Below are positions 11,601 through 23,088 of a DNA stretch of 64,000 nucleotides, piece after piece; the first letter of the stretch is position 1; the number at the start of each line of letters is the position of its first letter. The position numbers and the translations under genes were made by a program. The notes beneath the pieces are model-generated. The model worked only from the letters and a program-made list of their open reading frames with translations, was not told where the DNA came from and made no database searches. Source of the DNA: Amaranthus tricolor (Eukaryota > Streptophyta > Magnoliopsida > Caryophyllales > Amaranthaceae); contig NC_080058.1 of the NCBI RefSeq assembly GCF_026212465.1, positions 2,073,501 to 2,137,500 on the forward strand, read 5' to 3'.

Positions 11601-14600
11601 AGGGTCTCGGCAAGATCTTAATAAAGCATACATGGACATGACAAATCCGGGAGTACAAAATCCACACTGTGAACCGTGTGAGATTGCTAATGATTTCTAC
11701 AAAAAAAGAAAAAAAATATATATGAACGGGAGATCACAAATGTCTTGTATTACTAAATACGAAGGAAATTGATTCGGGAATTTTTTATAAAAATAAATGC
11801 CGAAAGAAGGTCTTTTAGCCAGCATAAAGGAAGGGCTCAAACCTGCACAGGATGCAAGCCAAGTTTACGGTTTCCAATACCCTCCACGGTGATCACATGC
11901 ATTCCTTCAACAGAATATACAGGAGCTAAGCATGCATTAACAGCATGGTGCCTGGAACATAAAAATTGAAAATTGGATTCTTCAATTCATTCTGATATTT
12001 CAAATAAAACAATTACCTATTCCTATAAAATAAAAATAATAATAAAAAAAATGCCAAACCTCCATAGACCATAATGTAGGCAATCCACTTGAGGTTACAC
12101 CAACAGTGCAACATGAAATACTACATAAAACGGGACACGAAGATTCTTTTAAAGACAATAAGAGAGTTTTATGGAAAAACTTTAGCCTAATATGAACAGA
12201 ATCTACCATTTTTTATTTGTTTTAAAGTAGATTTAAATATAAGGGCCTCACACCTTTGTCCACAATTTTTTAAAGTTTTCAATTAGCTTAAAAATCACAA
12301 AGAAGACCTTGAAGCTTCTTTAAAAGCGACTTCAAATTTTATCAAAATATAATGAAATTTGTACAATGAGATGAACTCATCGTGCAAAAATGCGGTAACA
12401 GTCGCGATCACGATAACACGGTGGGGTTAACGGGAGTGATGCGGTTATCTTAACGCCAAATATCAGCTGAAAGCATGAGAGATTCCGTTAAACAGCCCAA
12501 ACCTCCTTTTTTTATACCTTTACAACGCGGGGAAACATCATTTTGGTTTTTATGAAAACCTTTACAATGCGCCCGATGTGATGCACTATGAATATGTACA
12601 CATGTTCCATATATTCTTTAAGCTGAAGAGTAACAAGACGTTGAAAACCTTAGCCGAAGTCAGACTTTATACAGCATAACAGTCTGATTTAGCACCCCCA
12701 TATTCATTAGGTACCCTCAAATGTAGCAGATGCTTTTCGCACCATGCTTCTAGTCATCGTATTTTATATTATGTATTAATAAATTCAATGTTTTTGGAGG
12801 AAAAAATTATATGGACGACCAATAAACCATCAAACTACTCCAAGCAAAGAAACTTCAAAACAGCTGCCAACCTAATAGATGACGACAACTTACAAACTAC
12901 CAATTTAACCTACCCCATCCCGCCCCCCCAAAAAAAAACCTCACCTCTACCCTTCCCAAATAAATAGTAAACACAGGAAAAATAACTGCTAATCTAATAG
13001 ATGACGGCAACTTACAAATTACCATTTAAACCTAACCCTCTTCCCTAAAAAAGTATTATCGTTCAATTTGGACGGAAGTCAGAATAAGTAAAGTAATAGG
13101 GCAGGTAATTTAAATTTAGGGAGACTCACACACATTTCTTGCGCTGTTGATCAAAAAAAGAGACCATCACAGTACAAGCACCACAACCTCCTTCACCGCA
13201 GCCTAATTTTGTCCCGGTTAGGCCTTGATCTGCACCCAAAACCATTGAGATGTTATAGCATTGATCATGATGATGTTAAATAAAATGGAGATTAAATATG
13301 AACATGTAAATCTTGTTCAGCCACTATAAAACTTAAATTAATGCTATGATACTTTAACAACGCCTATCGCATTACCTAACGAACACTTATTTCGGCCTAC
13401 GCAAAAAAAAGGTATTCCTTTTTGGTAGAATATAATGGCTGAGTTTACACCTCTCTCTAACCCACTTTTTCTTTCTTACATATATCCGCTCCATTCCATA
13501 TCTACTATCTCACGTACGGCAGCATCAAGAGTAAATACATTTAGAATACTCGGTATCTGAGTCTCTACCTCAACCTACTTCGTGCAGGTGTTTATGGGTA
13601 TCCATATCCAAGACCTAACTGACTACCAATCATACCATAATGATTGATCATATGAACTATAGAGCAAAAAAAAAAAAAAGATTTCATGTTCACAACAGCA
13701 CAACATTGGCATGGACACGAACACACATAGGTACACGGAATGCAAGCTCAAAATTATATGGGCAATAGTACACAAGAAACTACATGAAAGCCACTTAATC
13801 TTTAGTAATTTCTTCACAAGATCTTAAAACACTATCTATCTAGAAGCTTCTTAATCCATTATCCACTTTGCAACCACCCTTTAACAGTAAATGAGTTCAT
13901 ACTCAATTTCTCAAATGTGAATCTACAATATGATAGGTGTACAGAACATAGTCAAAAACACCCCATTCTCATTAAAGGCTACTCCTCAAGGCCTCGCCTC
14001 ATTTTTTAATATGATCCCCTAAATCAAGGTTACTAAATAAATCACAAATATAGTTCGTAGAAGCTTCTAATCATAGAATTCCCATAACTTCCAACAATTC
14101 CTTTCGAGGTAAGGCATAAGCTTATACATTCTGTCGAAAACTAACAAGTAATGGTTCATTGATAACTCCATTTTGAAACCGAAAACAGTTTATTTCTAAG
14201 ATAATTCAAAATAAAAAATTAAAGACAAAGTTTTCAAACTAAGGTAATTGTTCCCTTGGACGGAATAAGAAATGACTAAAATGAACTTGACACAATTACT
14301 TACCAAGCGTTTGGTTAATGATTTAACTCCATCTCATTGCTAATTATTACTCCATTTACTTATCAAGTTAATGAACTTGATCCAAGTACTTACCAAGCGT
14401 TTGGTTAATGATTTGATCCAAGTACTTATCCGCTCCTTATTTTCTATTTATTTACTCATCGTATTGATTATATTATTTCAGACCTTGTTTTGCTAATGTT
14501 GTTTTTCTGCAAGTAGTTTTACTTCTTGAGCCAACGATGTCACTCATATTCCTCTTTATGTAGCACTCTCACTTTTTGGGGGGTTGATGATTTGATTGGA

Positions 14601-15547
14601 CTTTATTCTTGATCCAAGTACTTACTAAGTTAATGAACTCGATCCAAGTACCAAGCATTTGGTTACTTATTTCACTTCAATACCATACAAAAATGAAAGA
14701 TGGAGCATATGCTAGCAATGAGAATGAGTTTTAGAGGTTACTTATTTCACTTCAATACCATACAAAAATGAAAGATGGAGCATATGCTAGCAATGAGAAT
14801 GAGTTTTAGAGTCAAATTTAATTAAAATTATTATGTCATTTCTATGGTAACGAAGCTTTGATTATTATCTAATAGACTAATACCAGATCTTCAGATGGTA
14901 ACAGATGATAATGAATTAAAGAAAAACATATGATTGGATTATAACAATCATGATCATAGATGATAATGAATTAAAGAAGAAGAACATATGATTAGATTAT
15001 GACAATCATGATCATAGCTTGTGTCAAGTAGCTTTTTTAACTAAATTACATTAAATTTTCAAAAGCATTTCTACCTTTAATACCAATAACCAAACCAGCT
15101 GAACTTCACCAAATTAATCAATAAGTACCACATAAAAGGAAAAATTCTTGAATAAAACATTCAAATGTCATCAATTATCTGTTTTTTTTTTAAAAATTCC
15201 ATCCAAAACTCCCCCAACACAAAACAAAAGACTAAAATCTACCAGAAAACTCATCACAAACAAATGCATTCTACAAAATTAACCCAACTTACAATCCAAA
15301 ATTTCACAAACCCACAAAAAATTATCAAAAAAAAAAAAAAACTTATTAACAATAAACATAAGTAAGATTGAAAGAAACAGAACAAAGATAAAGAAATCAA
15401 GGAACTACCTCTAAGATATTCAAGAAGAGTTAAGTGAGCTAACCCATCGGGAATATCTTTCCTTACGCCATTGATGTAAATTATAGCTTCATTTGATTCC
15501 TTCTCTTCGATTACTCCAACATTTTCTTCATCATTCAAAGATCCCAT
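5682..15547 (-). CDS. XDH: Xanthine dehydrogenase, 13 exons, 1370 aa
   Basis: Oxidises hypoxanthine and xanthine to urate in cytosolic purine catabolism, using molybdopterin, FAD and two 2Fe-2S clusters. Exons (minus strand): 15547-15409, 13229-13130, 11951-11843, 11696-10188, 9933-9376, 9249-9010, 8930-8646, 8265-8044, 7590-7429, 7327-7193, 7116-6880, 6616-6443, 5924-5682. Together they give 4113 nt in one frame, close to the 1361 aa of Arabidopsis XDH1. Visible motifs: first cluster Cys57, 62, 65, 87 ([10 protein letters not shown]); second cluster Cys127, 130, 163, 165 (CGFC, NLCRC); the FAD domain in exon 4 with [17 protein letters not shown]; Moco-domain motifs [11 protein letters not shown] and FRGFGAPQG, with [14 protein letters not shown] in exon 9; and KAVGEPPFF with the catalytic Glu at about 1306. 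The C-terminus KLSV is plant-like. All splice sites are GT-AG. No defect is seen. A second copy starts at position 113, so this is one of a tandem pair. Confidence 0.96.
7732..7915. mobile_element. hAT-type MITE, 184 bp, in an XDH intron
   Basis: It lies between XDH exons 8 and 9. The ends are TAGAGGTGTTCAAAATAGA and, inverted, TAGAGGTGTTTATTCAGA. It is flanked by a perfect 8-bp duplication CTTTAAAC (7724-7731 and 7916-7923), the hallmark of hAT insertions. No coding capacity. A decayed relative with the same interior phrases (ccttgtaacc, caacttaaaaatga, cgatgactcaaataaacac) lies at about 26262-26441. Confidence 0.85.
12372..12590. repeat. GC-rich interspersed repeat in XDH intron 2 (gcggtaac...gcactatg family)
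   Basis: This island, richer in CpG than its surroundings, starts near GTGCAAAAATGCGGTAAC and ends near CTTTACAATGCG...GCACTATG. A second copy with the same start words and end (CTTTACAATACGG...TTTTTGCACTATG) lies at about 17157-17312. The ends, gtgcaaaaa and ttttgcac, are inverted with respect to each other, so this is probably a small DNA transposon family. No clean target duplication was found. Confidence 0.5.
14661..14810. repeat. Two identical 75-bp tandem units in XDH intron 1
   Basis: The unit starting GGTTACTTATTTCACTTCAA at 14661 is repeated base for base at 14736. Identity over the whole unit indicates a recent duplication. Just after it, a 55-60 bp phrase (gatgataatgaattaaaga...caatcatgatcata) is also duplicated in tandem, imperfectly, at about 14905-15017. 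This sits in the 2.2-kb first intron of XDH. Confidence 0.85.
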
Positions 15548-16753
15548 CTATTTTTTTCTTTTTTTGTTCTGGTGATTAAATAAATTATTGAATGTAAAGA
15601 TTCAAACTTTCCGAAATTCAAATCAATTTTAGATAAAATTAATCAATTTCAAGTTTTATGAACTGGTATCATCTAAATATAGAATTAGAAGTATTATAAC
15701 TAATGAGAGAGAAATGATTTTGTTGAGATATTCTCTAAAGTGAGATCAGACAGATGGTGATTGGTGAAGGTTGAAGAAAGAAAAACGAACACGTTATACA
15801 TTTATAATTTTATATTGTAGCCGCTAAAAAATAAATGGGGTTTTTGTTGGGAAAGGGGTGATAGATAATTAAGGTGACTGATTTAATTAATTGATAATTT
15901 TGATTAGTTGATTTTGAATCGATCGCTATAAATAGCTTGTTTAAAAACAAACATTTAATTTATCAAACTTAATATTAACTGGTTTAACTACTCAATTTCT
16001 AATTGCTTTAAAATAAGTCAAAATTGTCTAATAAACTATTTGCTAACACCCAATATAATTACACATGAGAATGGATCTCTCTATATATATTTACAAGATA
16101 AGTAAATTTGTTAAAATATATATTTTCTAAAATTGACAATTATAATAAATATTTTAGAGAATATATCGATCAATTAAATGAATAGTGGAGACATGTGGGT
16201 AGATTTATCAATAATTTCTAATTAATAATCGTGATTTATAAATCATTATAAAAAGACAAAAATAATAATAATAAAATAAACAAAATTAAAAAAAGGTAAA
16301 TTAAATTATAAAACTTTCCTCCTATCAAATTCTACCACATAAGAATAATTTGTTAACTTTACAAATCATCGTTATTTAGTAAGACATCCTCTGCATTTAT
16401 CTATATTGACATGTCTGTTGAGATTTTATGGGAAAATTCAATTAAAAGTACATGTTTTTTAAGGAAAGAGATAGAAACTCTAAAGGAACTTGTGACTTGT
16501 GAGTTCCTACTTACTACCACGTTTTCAATTTGGCATTTTGTAGCATTCTTATCTTTGTTTACAAATAGTAGATCTCTATTCTCTTCTTTGCTTTATTACT
16601 ATTATTAGTACTACTATTAGCTTAAGAAAAGGAAAGCCAAGCTAATTTCTTAAACTATCAACAAGCTAATATAGCTACTAATATGTTTGGTAAATGATTA
16701 TTTGTTATAATTATAGACTAGTTTGATCAGATGTAAATAGATTATCAAACATC

Positions 16754-16816
<63 letters not shown>
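16754..16816. repeat. (AT)n microsatellite
   Basis: An uninterrupted run of about 30 TA dinucleotides. Likely polymorphic in length and prone to assembly error. Confidence 0.97.
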
Positions 16817-16819
<3 letters not shown>

Positions 16820-17156
16820 TATATGAATAATACTAAAGAGAGAAAAAAACATATGTGCATGATTTAAAGACTATTTTAAAGCTAGTGTAAGCTCATAATG
16901 GACCAAAAAAAGCCTCAACCTGACTATAATTGGCTTTTTAATTTGCGATTTACAAGGAAATAAGTTAATCATATCACACTTGATAAAACAATGAAGCCAA
17001 CACAATCACATTCCATGTAAAAGCACACCAAAAATTGAATACAATTATAAGGTCTCATACTATTAATCACTGCTAAAATCTGCCTACAAAGCATTTCAAA
17101 AACATCTACAAGCATCCAACCTTCCCTTGCTATCTTCCAAAACATGGGTCTTCATA

Positions 17157-17312
17157 CAAAAATACGTTTCAGTCACGGTCGCGGTAATGGTCACGTAACG
17201 GATTTTACGTCTAATACGGATATTCACGATCAATGCAGTCTATTTCGGTTGCAGTAAAATCAAAAACCTTTACAATACGGTCGCAATAAGGTGCGGCCTT
17301 GTTTTTGCACTA
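17157..17312. repeat. Second copy of the gcggtaac...gcactatg repeat
   Basis: Shares the words GTCGCGGTAA, TTTACAATACGG and TTTTTGCACTATG with the island at 12372-12590. It lies just 3' of the LPAT2 stop codon and may fall inside its 3' UTR. Class unknown. Confidence 0.45.
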
Positions 17313-17504
17313 TGCTTCACACTGTACATCAACCTGAGGCGTCGACAAAAAGATCGAGCCACTAAAAAGAACGTAAATGTTTGAATCAAATGAATAAAGA
17401 ATACAATGAACGAATAGCTTCACCTGTATGACTAGGATTACATGAATTCTCGCCTCTTGGCCCTGATAAGGGTGTCGTATTGATATTTGCACTGAGCCTG
17501 ATAC

Positions 17505-20500
17505 TCATTTCTTGAGAAGAATGTCCCTCATTGAATCTTGTGGGAGTATCTTGATGGGCATAGAATCAATACTAGGCTCTGATTGTGAGAACAGAATAAG
17601 GATCTGCATGATGACTATAACAAGAAGCAGAAAAACAGCTGACACTAGGATTCCTTGCCAAGTTGAGAAGAGTCTCGTCCATAACAAGAATCCGATAGCA
17701 CCCACGCTAAGTAAACACGACCACATAATCATCACCTACCCATACGCAATACCGAAAAAGAAAACTTAATTGTAAACCATTGAACCAAATGGGTAAAGGT
17801 ACTCGGTTTGAATAACGACTTACAATTAATGATTGCTTTGATCGACCAATATCTTGCATTTCTTCTTTACCAAAACTGCCACCCAAAAAGTAATTTTCCA
17901 GAAAAGCATCCTAGTATAGTTCAATACACAAGATTTGTATCACGGATAAGTAGGTTTGTTCATTGCGATGAACATAAATAAGACAGGAAGCACTATACTG
18001 TATATGCCAACTAGCTAAGTCGATGACATTATGCGGGATGGAACCTATAACCTGGAATCAATTTCGGTCTACATCATTGCCCTCATGGTTCTATATCCCC
18101 CAAAACAAATTAGCGTTATATTGGCCAAGGGATGAAATTTTATTATGCCTATACCTCGGATGTGCGGTCATCTTTAGTTTAGCACACGAATCGGGTAGAT
18201 CTATGCTCTTAGCTACATTGAATCTAAGCTATATCTACATAAGATATCCACACTATGAATTGGATGGGAGCGTAGGTCACGCACAACGACCAATGCTGAA
18301 AAGACCACTCTTTCATCTAAGGATGCCAAACCGCCGCACCAATCATTCGGAGAAAGGCGGGACACTGCAAGGTGGGGAGTTTATCTAGGGCGGATGCCTC
18401 CTAAAGAGTAACGGAGGTGTACGAAGGTAGACTCAAGCATCTATTCTGCTCGTGAGCGTAATGGTTTAAACCTGCATAACTGTGAGACCGACTGGTTGAA
18501 CAGAGACGAAAGTCGGCCATAGTGATCCAGGAGTCCCGTGAGGAAGGCCTCTCGCTCAACGGATCAAAGGTACGGTACCAGAAATAGGTATTCACAGTTC
18601 ATAAAAAGTCCAGTCAAACCAAGAGTAATTGTACCCCTATTTGTAAAAGTTCTACAATGCTAATGGTGGAGTTAATGCCGAGAGTTCATTTTCTTACCTT
18701 AGCCTCAAACACGTTTTTGCACCATTGAGAAATATCATCGCTTTTTTCAGGCAAATCATGCATCAAATGCCGCTTAATATGCACTTTCACCTGCAAGGAA
18801 TATGAGCTAGCACATCAATGTTGATAATCACTACGATATCGACACCAGAAGAAAGTATGAAAAGTTTTTCTCAGCCAGTTTTCCATTGACAGAAAGCCCC
18901 AAATCATGTAGAATTATTGTCAAAGTCCAAATGCAAGGACTAAACGGGTCCACAGCTTACCACAGAAGATTTTCCCTTCAGTATAGTTAGCATTGAAGGT
19001 GGGGGCTTATCTCTAGCTACGGCGAGAGTAACATCATATATAGCTGGAACAAATGGCCTCAGATTTTGCACCGCTTGAATGAAACCCTGGAAACCAAAAA
19101 GGCGAAAACAAACTATTAGTTGACGGTATAATAAGTCTTATACATTTCATAATAGTCGGTAAGAACAAGATCTTCAAAAAGAAAAGTTACTAAGGGAGGA
19201 AGGAACGGTCCAAGGTGTAGAAAAAGAGAAATATAAACCTTTGTACGAGGGAGCAACACATTTTTGGGAGCATCGAACCCTTTTGAAATAGCGTACTTCT
19301 GAGCATCTAACAGTTTCGGTTGTGTGAAACGAGTTCCTTCAACAAAGAGCGCCAACCAAAATGGAACGGGAAAATCTTTTAATTTCTCGTAACCTGACTG
19401 TGACAGAAAACCATTATAAAAATATAGTATTAACATATTCAACGCAAAAAAATTAACCGGGATACTTTTTTTTAAAATACCTTTAGGGTGCTTTGATCCT
19501 TAGCCCAATTCCTTTTGACAAAGACATATTCAGAAAACCACATCGACCAACCCATAACCTACAGGGGTGCACAAAACTAGTTCATCCATTAGATGAAGGA
19601 ACAACAAGCCACCAACGGACAACTAGCTGACTGCGACACCTTTATTAACTGAAAACTGACAGGCCAAAAACATCTTTATTCTCAAAGGTTGAAGAGATAG
19701 ATACTTACCGGGAGATACCTTAAAACATCCTTCATGATAGCCATAGTACAACCCAGGCAACCTGACCTCTGATCCAGAACAATACACCAAACTGTTAGTG
19801 ACTGAAAACTGAACCATTCAATGACATATACAGACATATGAACGCAGGAAAAGAGCACGCGTAAATCGCAATATAAGAGCCAGTTTTCTTATAGAATGTA
19901 AATATGTCCATTATTTCGATTGGACTAAAGATTTTTGGTTCTTTGGTTTTGGATCATAATGGACTATATTAAAAAGACTCGTTAAATCGTGTGCACTTCT
20001 TATTTACGTGAAGTTGTGGATGATGTTTAATACCATGCATCAATCAGAAACAACCCCTTTGTTATCACTAACAGGGATAAAGTTGATAGAATGTAAATGC
20101 AAATGCTAAAGAGAACCTGAGCTAAGACCCATCCAATAAGCCAATCAATGTCGCTTCTGTGGTTGGAGATAAGAAGAGCATGTTCTTTACCTAAAAAGAG
20201 CACGATTGAATCCTTTTAAGATTAAAAATAAGGGATTCACCGTGTACGCATGGGAATGGTTATCAATCAACTGAATGCTTGTTACCAAGAAAAGTATGGA
20301 AAAAGCATCCAATTCAAATATATCCACAACAACTCAGAAATGAATTCATAAAACTAATACTTCATACCCATCAAATTGAAGGTCTCAGAATCAGTGTGTA
20401 GCTCTACCTGAAACAGCCCAAAATTATGATGAGTATAAAAAACAGAAAAATATATACTTCTATAAACAAACTGTCAACGGAAAATTCCAACCTTCACTCC

Positions 20501-22338
20501 TCCCCACCAATCAAAGAGCCAGACAGGCTCCAACCACAATAGTTCTGCAACTACTTTGTTGAATCTTCGGTACATGTTCTTTGATATTGGTTGAACTAGA
20601 ACATAAAGAATAGCCTGAAAACACAAGTGCATAAGAAAAGGATTCAAGATGTGCATGATAAACAAAGATACCCTCAATTCATAATCATCTGAGATCATAC
20701 CATATGATAAATGACAGGCTTTTAACAGAAACAATAACTGCATGGCAAATAAGCACCCAAAATCACAACAACAAAAACATATTTGATTTTTGGTTTATGA
20801 TCGTGGAATGTTACTAGGTTTTACTAACTGGTTGCAAGCCTACCACTCACCCTCCTCCTTTATTCGGGCTTGGGACGAATAATGAGTGATGAGCACTCAA
20901 AATCCAAGAAAGAGTAATACGATATCGCTCCATTGCAAAGTAAATAACTTGCTCCTATACATTCCCAGTTTCTATGTAAAAATGTTTCTAGTTGGCCTTA
21001 GATCATACTATAGTTACTTGTCCAAATATTAAATATGACCAGAAATACAACACATGCTCCATATTAGCTATGTCCATCTTACAAGAAAAAACTCATAATT
21101 GAGCTTACTTTCAAAAGGGTTGAAACTAGGTTCAAATGTATTTACTCTTACCTTATTCAATTTAGGGACCAATAAGTCGATAACGTAAACTATGCCCTAA
21201 AAAGATCCAAGTCTTACAAATAGCACTTACATTCACATATTCACTGTATCGTTACTCTTTTAACCAGTTTTTGATCCAAGCTAATGAAAAGGAGATGTAT
21301 CCACCACTTCCCCATCCATTTATGCTTAAATGCATTGCAAATGAAATCATCACATCCATAATCAAATTTTTCATAACTTATCTACCAATAACTATAAAAA
21401 TTTATTCACATATTGCATTTTATCAAAAATAAAGTAGGTTTTCGCAAATACCCATCAAGAACATTTCTCATTATTTTGAGAATTAAACCCATCAATAAGT
21501 CGTTCACAACATAATTTGTTATGATCCATTGCAGTATTGCAAGGTATGAGACTTGTCCCACATCGATTGTGTATGCAATTGGTGTGGGGTTTATAGGCAA
21601 ATATGCTCTATCACCCACCAGGCTAGCCTTGGGTGATCTCTCATGCTTGTCCTATAACAATGGTATTAGAGCTACACTCAAAGTGGGTGGCTTACAAAGT
21701 GGGTGGTCGGGAACTAGTCGTGACCCAATGAAGATGTTGGCCTTGTGGGAGTCGATTGTTATGGTCCATTGCAAGGTATAAGACTTGTACCACAATGGTT
21801 GTTTATACAATTGGTGTGAGGTTGATAGGCAAACGAGCTCTCTCTTAGTTTTTGGGTGAACTATGGTGTTTGTCCTATAACATAATTTCGATCCCTTCCT
21901 TCAAATGATGAATTTAACTCAAATGTCCAATGTCAGAAGCTTTACATCCTATTTCACCTATTTATGTCTTGATTTTATTTTTGATCAAAATCTAATTAGC
22001 CCAGATGAAACTGAATAGGCGCATCAAAAATTAAACACTCAATTCCCAGTTTTACTCATTTCATGGAATAAGCCCCAAAAAAATATGTTCAAGAAAACCA
22101 ATATCATCTATAAATTTAAGGAATTTATATCATTTTGTGAAACATGTTTACATGTATTCAAATAACTACTCCAATATAACATGATCACTAAAAACCACAC
22201 AAAAAAAAAAGATTTAACCTAAAAAAAGGATGATAAACATAATGAAGTGGGTTATACCTGGATAAGATTAACAATGAGGCCTGAAATAAGAAAAATTAGT
22301 CCAACAGGAATAATTACCATAATAGCAGGCAAATCCAT
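17505..22338 (-). CDS. LPAT2: 1-acyl-sn-glycerol-3-phosphate acyltransferase, LPAT2 type, 11 exons, 383 aa
   Basis: Transfers an acyl group from acyl-CoA to the sn-2 position of lysophosphatidic acid, giving phosphatidic acid in the ER (Kennedy pathway). Exons (minus): 22338-22258, 20614-20492, 20407-20368, 20190-20117, 19768-19709, 19558-19481, 19397-19239, 19086-18961, 18790-18698, 17910-17824, 17735-17505. The sum is 1152 nt in frame; Arabidopsis LPAT2 has 389 aa. The N-terminus ([20 protein letters not shown]) is a membrane segment. The acyltransferase motifs are NHRSDIDWL (His92, Asp97) and FVEGTRFT (Glu172-Gly173-Thr174-Arg175). The last exon holds two further hydrophobic stretches (about 310-350) and a lysine-rich end, as in ER-resident class A LPATs. 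All introns are GT-AG. Two introns carry foreign DNA: a TRIM element in intron 1 and a mitochondrial rRNA fragment in the intron between exons 9 and 10. No coding lesion. Confidence 0.95.
18350..18574 (+). pseudogene. rrn26 fragment: Nuclear copy of part of the mitochondrial 26S (large-subunit) rRNA
   Basis: The stretch reads like domain V of a bacterial-type large rRNA. Recognisable landmarks in order are GAAAGGCGGGACACTGCAAG, GCCTCCTAAAGAGTAACGGA, GGTGTACGAAGGT, GACGAAAGTCGGCCATAGTG and CGCTCAACGGATCAAAGGTAC. The insert between GGTAGACTCAAGCATC and GTGAGCGTAATGG is the form I associate with plant mitochondrial rather than plastid rRNA. It stops abruptly at GGTAC where the rRNA would continue. 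Inside an LPAT2 intron and with several changes (for example AGTTTATCTAGGG for AGTTTATCTGGGG), it is a non-functional NUMT. The GC-richer sequence just upstream (about 18010-18349) may belong to the same insertion but I do not recognise it. Confidence 0.85.
21517..21882 (+). mobile_element. TRIM retroelement, 366 bp, in LPAT2 intron 1
   Basis: Two direct repeats, both starting TGTTATG and ending GTCCTATAACA (21517-21659 and 21757-21882), enclose about 97 bp. One base after the first LTR lies TGGTATTAGAGC (21661-21672), close to the primer-binding site complementary to initiator methionine tRNA. A purine-rich GTGGGAG lies just before the second LTR. The whole is flanked by a 5-bp duplication TAATT (21512-21516 and 21883-21887). 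No coding sequence. This is a complete small terminal-repeat retrotransposon. The LTRs have diverged noticeably and differ by indels (143 against 126 bp), so it is old. Confidence 0.88.
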
Positions 22339-22801
22339 TTTTCCTTTAATTTAAACTTGAAAAGGAATCGACTTTTTTTGAAAGAGAGATCAAAGTGGGG
22401 AAAATATTGAATAGAAATAGGAAAAAACAGGGAGATAATTCAACTAGAAATGACGAATTGATTGTTTTAGTTGCAAATTGTATGACGTGTGGGCAACAAC
22501 CTGGAATGATGAATTCATAACTGTAAAAATGGGTTATATTGAATTATTGACAATGGTGTTTTTATTTACGCCTTGTTTAGTTTTGAACTAAATAAGACAA
22601 AATAAGTTTAAATCGGACAAATAAAATAAAATTAATTACAATTAGTAAAAATACGTTTTAATCGATGAAAATTAATTGAATGATTAGACATTTATGTGAA
22701 CTAAATATGATGTTAGTGAAAAATATTTTATTTAGAAAATAGTTTTTATAAAAAAAAATTGATTTTAAAACTCTCAATTTTAATCCTCTAATTATAAAAT
22801 C
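22339..22801. other. LPAT2 upstream region with a decayed Tourist-like repeat
   Basis: The 5' UTR and promoter of LPAT2 (minus strand) lie here. At about 22560-22720 the words CTTGTTTAGTTTTGAACTAAATAAG, 'ttttaatcgatgaaaatta' and 'gtgaactaaatatg' resemble the repeat at 32290-32515, so an old MITE of that family is likely. The 9-bp TATAAAATC at 22793-22801 is the left target duplication of the adjacent MULE. Confidence 0.45.
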
Positions 22802-22925
22802 GAATCTTTTCCCATAATAATGCCAAAATAAAAAGTATTTCCCAATGTACATCAAATGGGAAATTATTTCCCTCAATACTGTCCACGAAGGACTGATGTG
22901 AAAAAAAAAATTCTTTTTTTTTATC

Positions 22926-23012
22926 AAACCGCTACTTGAAAAAGCGGTTTGTTTAGGAATAGTAATAAAACCGTTAGATGAAATAGCATTTTACAGTACA
23001 TGGATTTTTTTT

Positions 23013-23058
<46 letters not shown>

Positions 23059-23088
23059 GTAAACTGCCATCTCAAGTGGCGGTTTTAG
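22926..23088. repeat. Left subterminal palindromes of element A
   Basis: AAACCGCTACTTGAAAAAGCGGTTT (22926-22950) is an inverted repeat, followed by a weaker one (aaaccgttagatgaaatagcatttta) and by AAACTGCCATCTCAAGTGGCGGTTTT (about 23061-23087). The spacer contains a TA microsatellite at about 23012-23055. The same motif recurs at the right end. Confidence 0.8.

Larger units (their letters stand above)
15548..17504. other. XDH upstream region / LPAT2 downstream region
   Basis: No gene. The first few hundred bases should hold the XDH promoter; minus-strand TATAAAT-like words occur about 255 nt upstream of the ATG (near 15801), and CTATTTATAG at about 15927-15936. Neither can be assigned firmly. 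The region also holds an AT microsatellite and a GC-rich interspersed repeat, listed separately. The LPAT2 3' UTR reaches in from the right. Confidence 0.45.

Noticed and set aside
18023..18388. 121-codon open frame in the LPAT2 intron
   Set aside because: Runs into the mitochondrial rRNA fragment, so its 3' part is rRNA sequence; no family recognised for the rest. Treated as part of a probable organelle insertion.
21521..21781. 86-codon open frame in LPAT2 intron 1
   Set aside because: Lies entirely across the LTR, primer-binding site and second LTR of the TRIM element.
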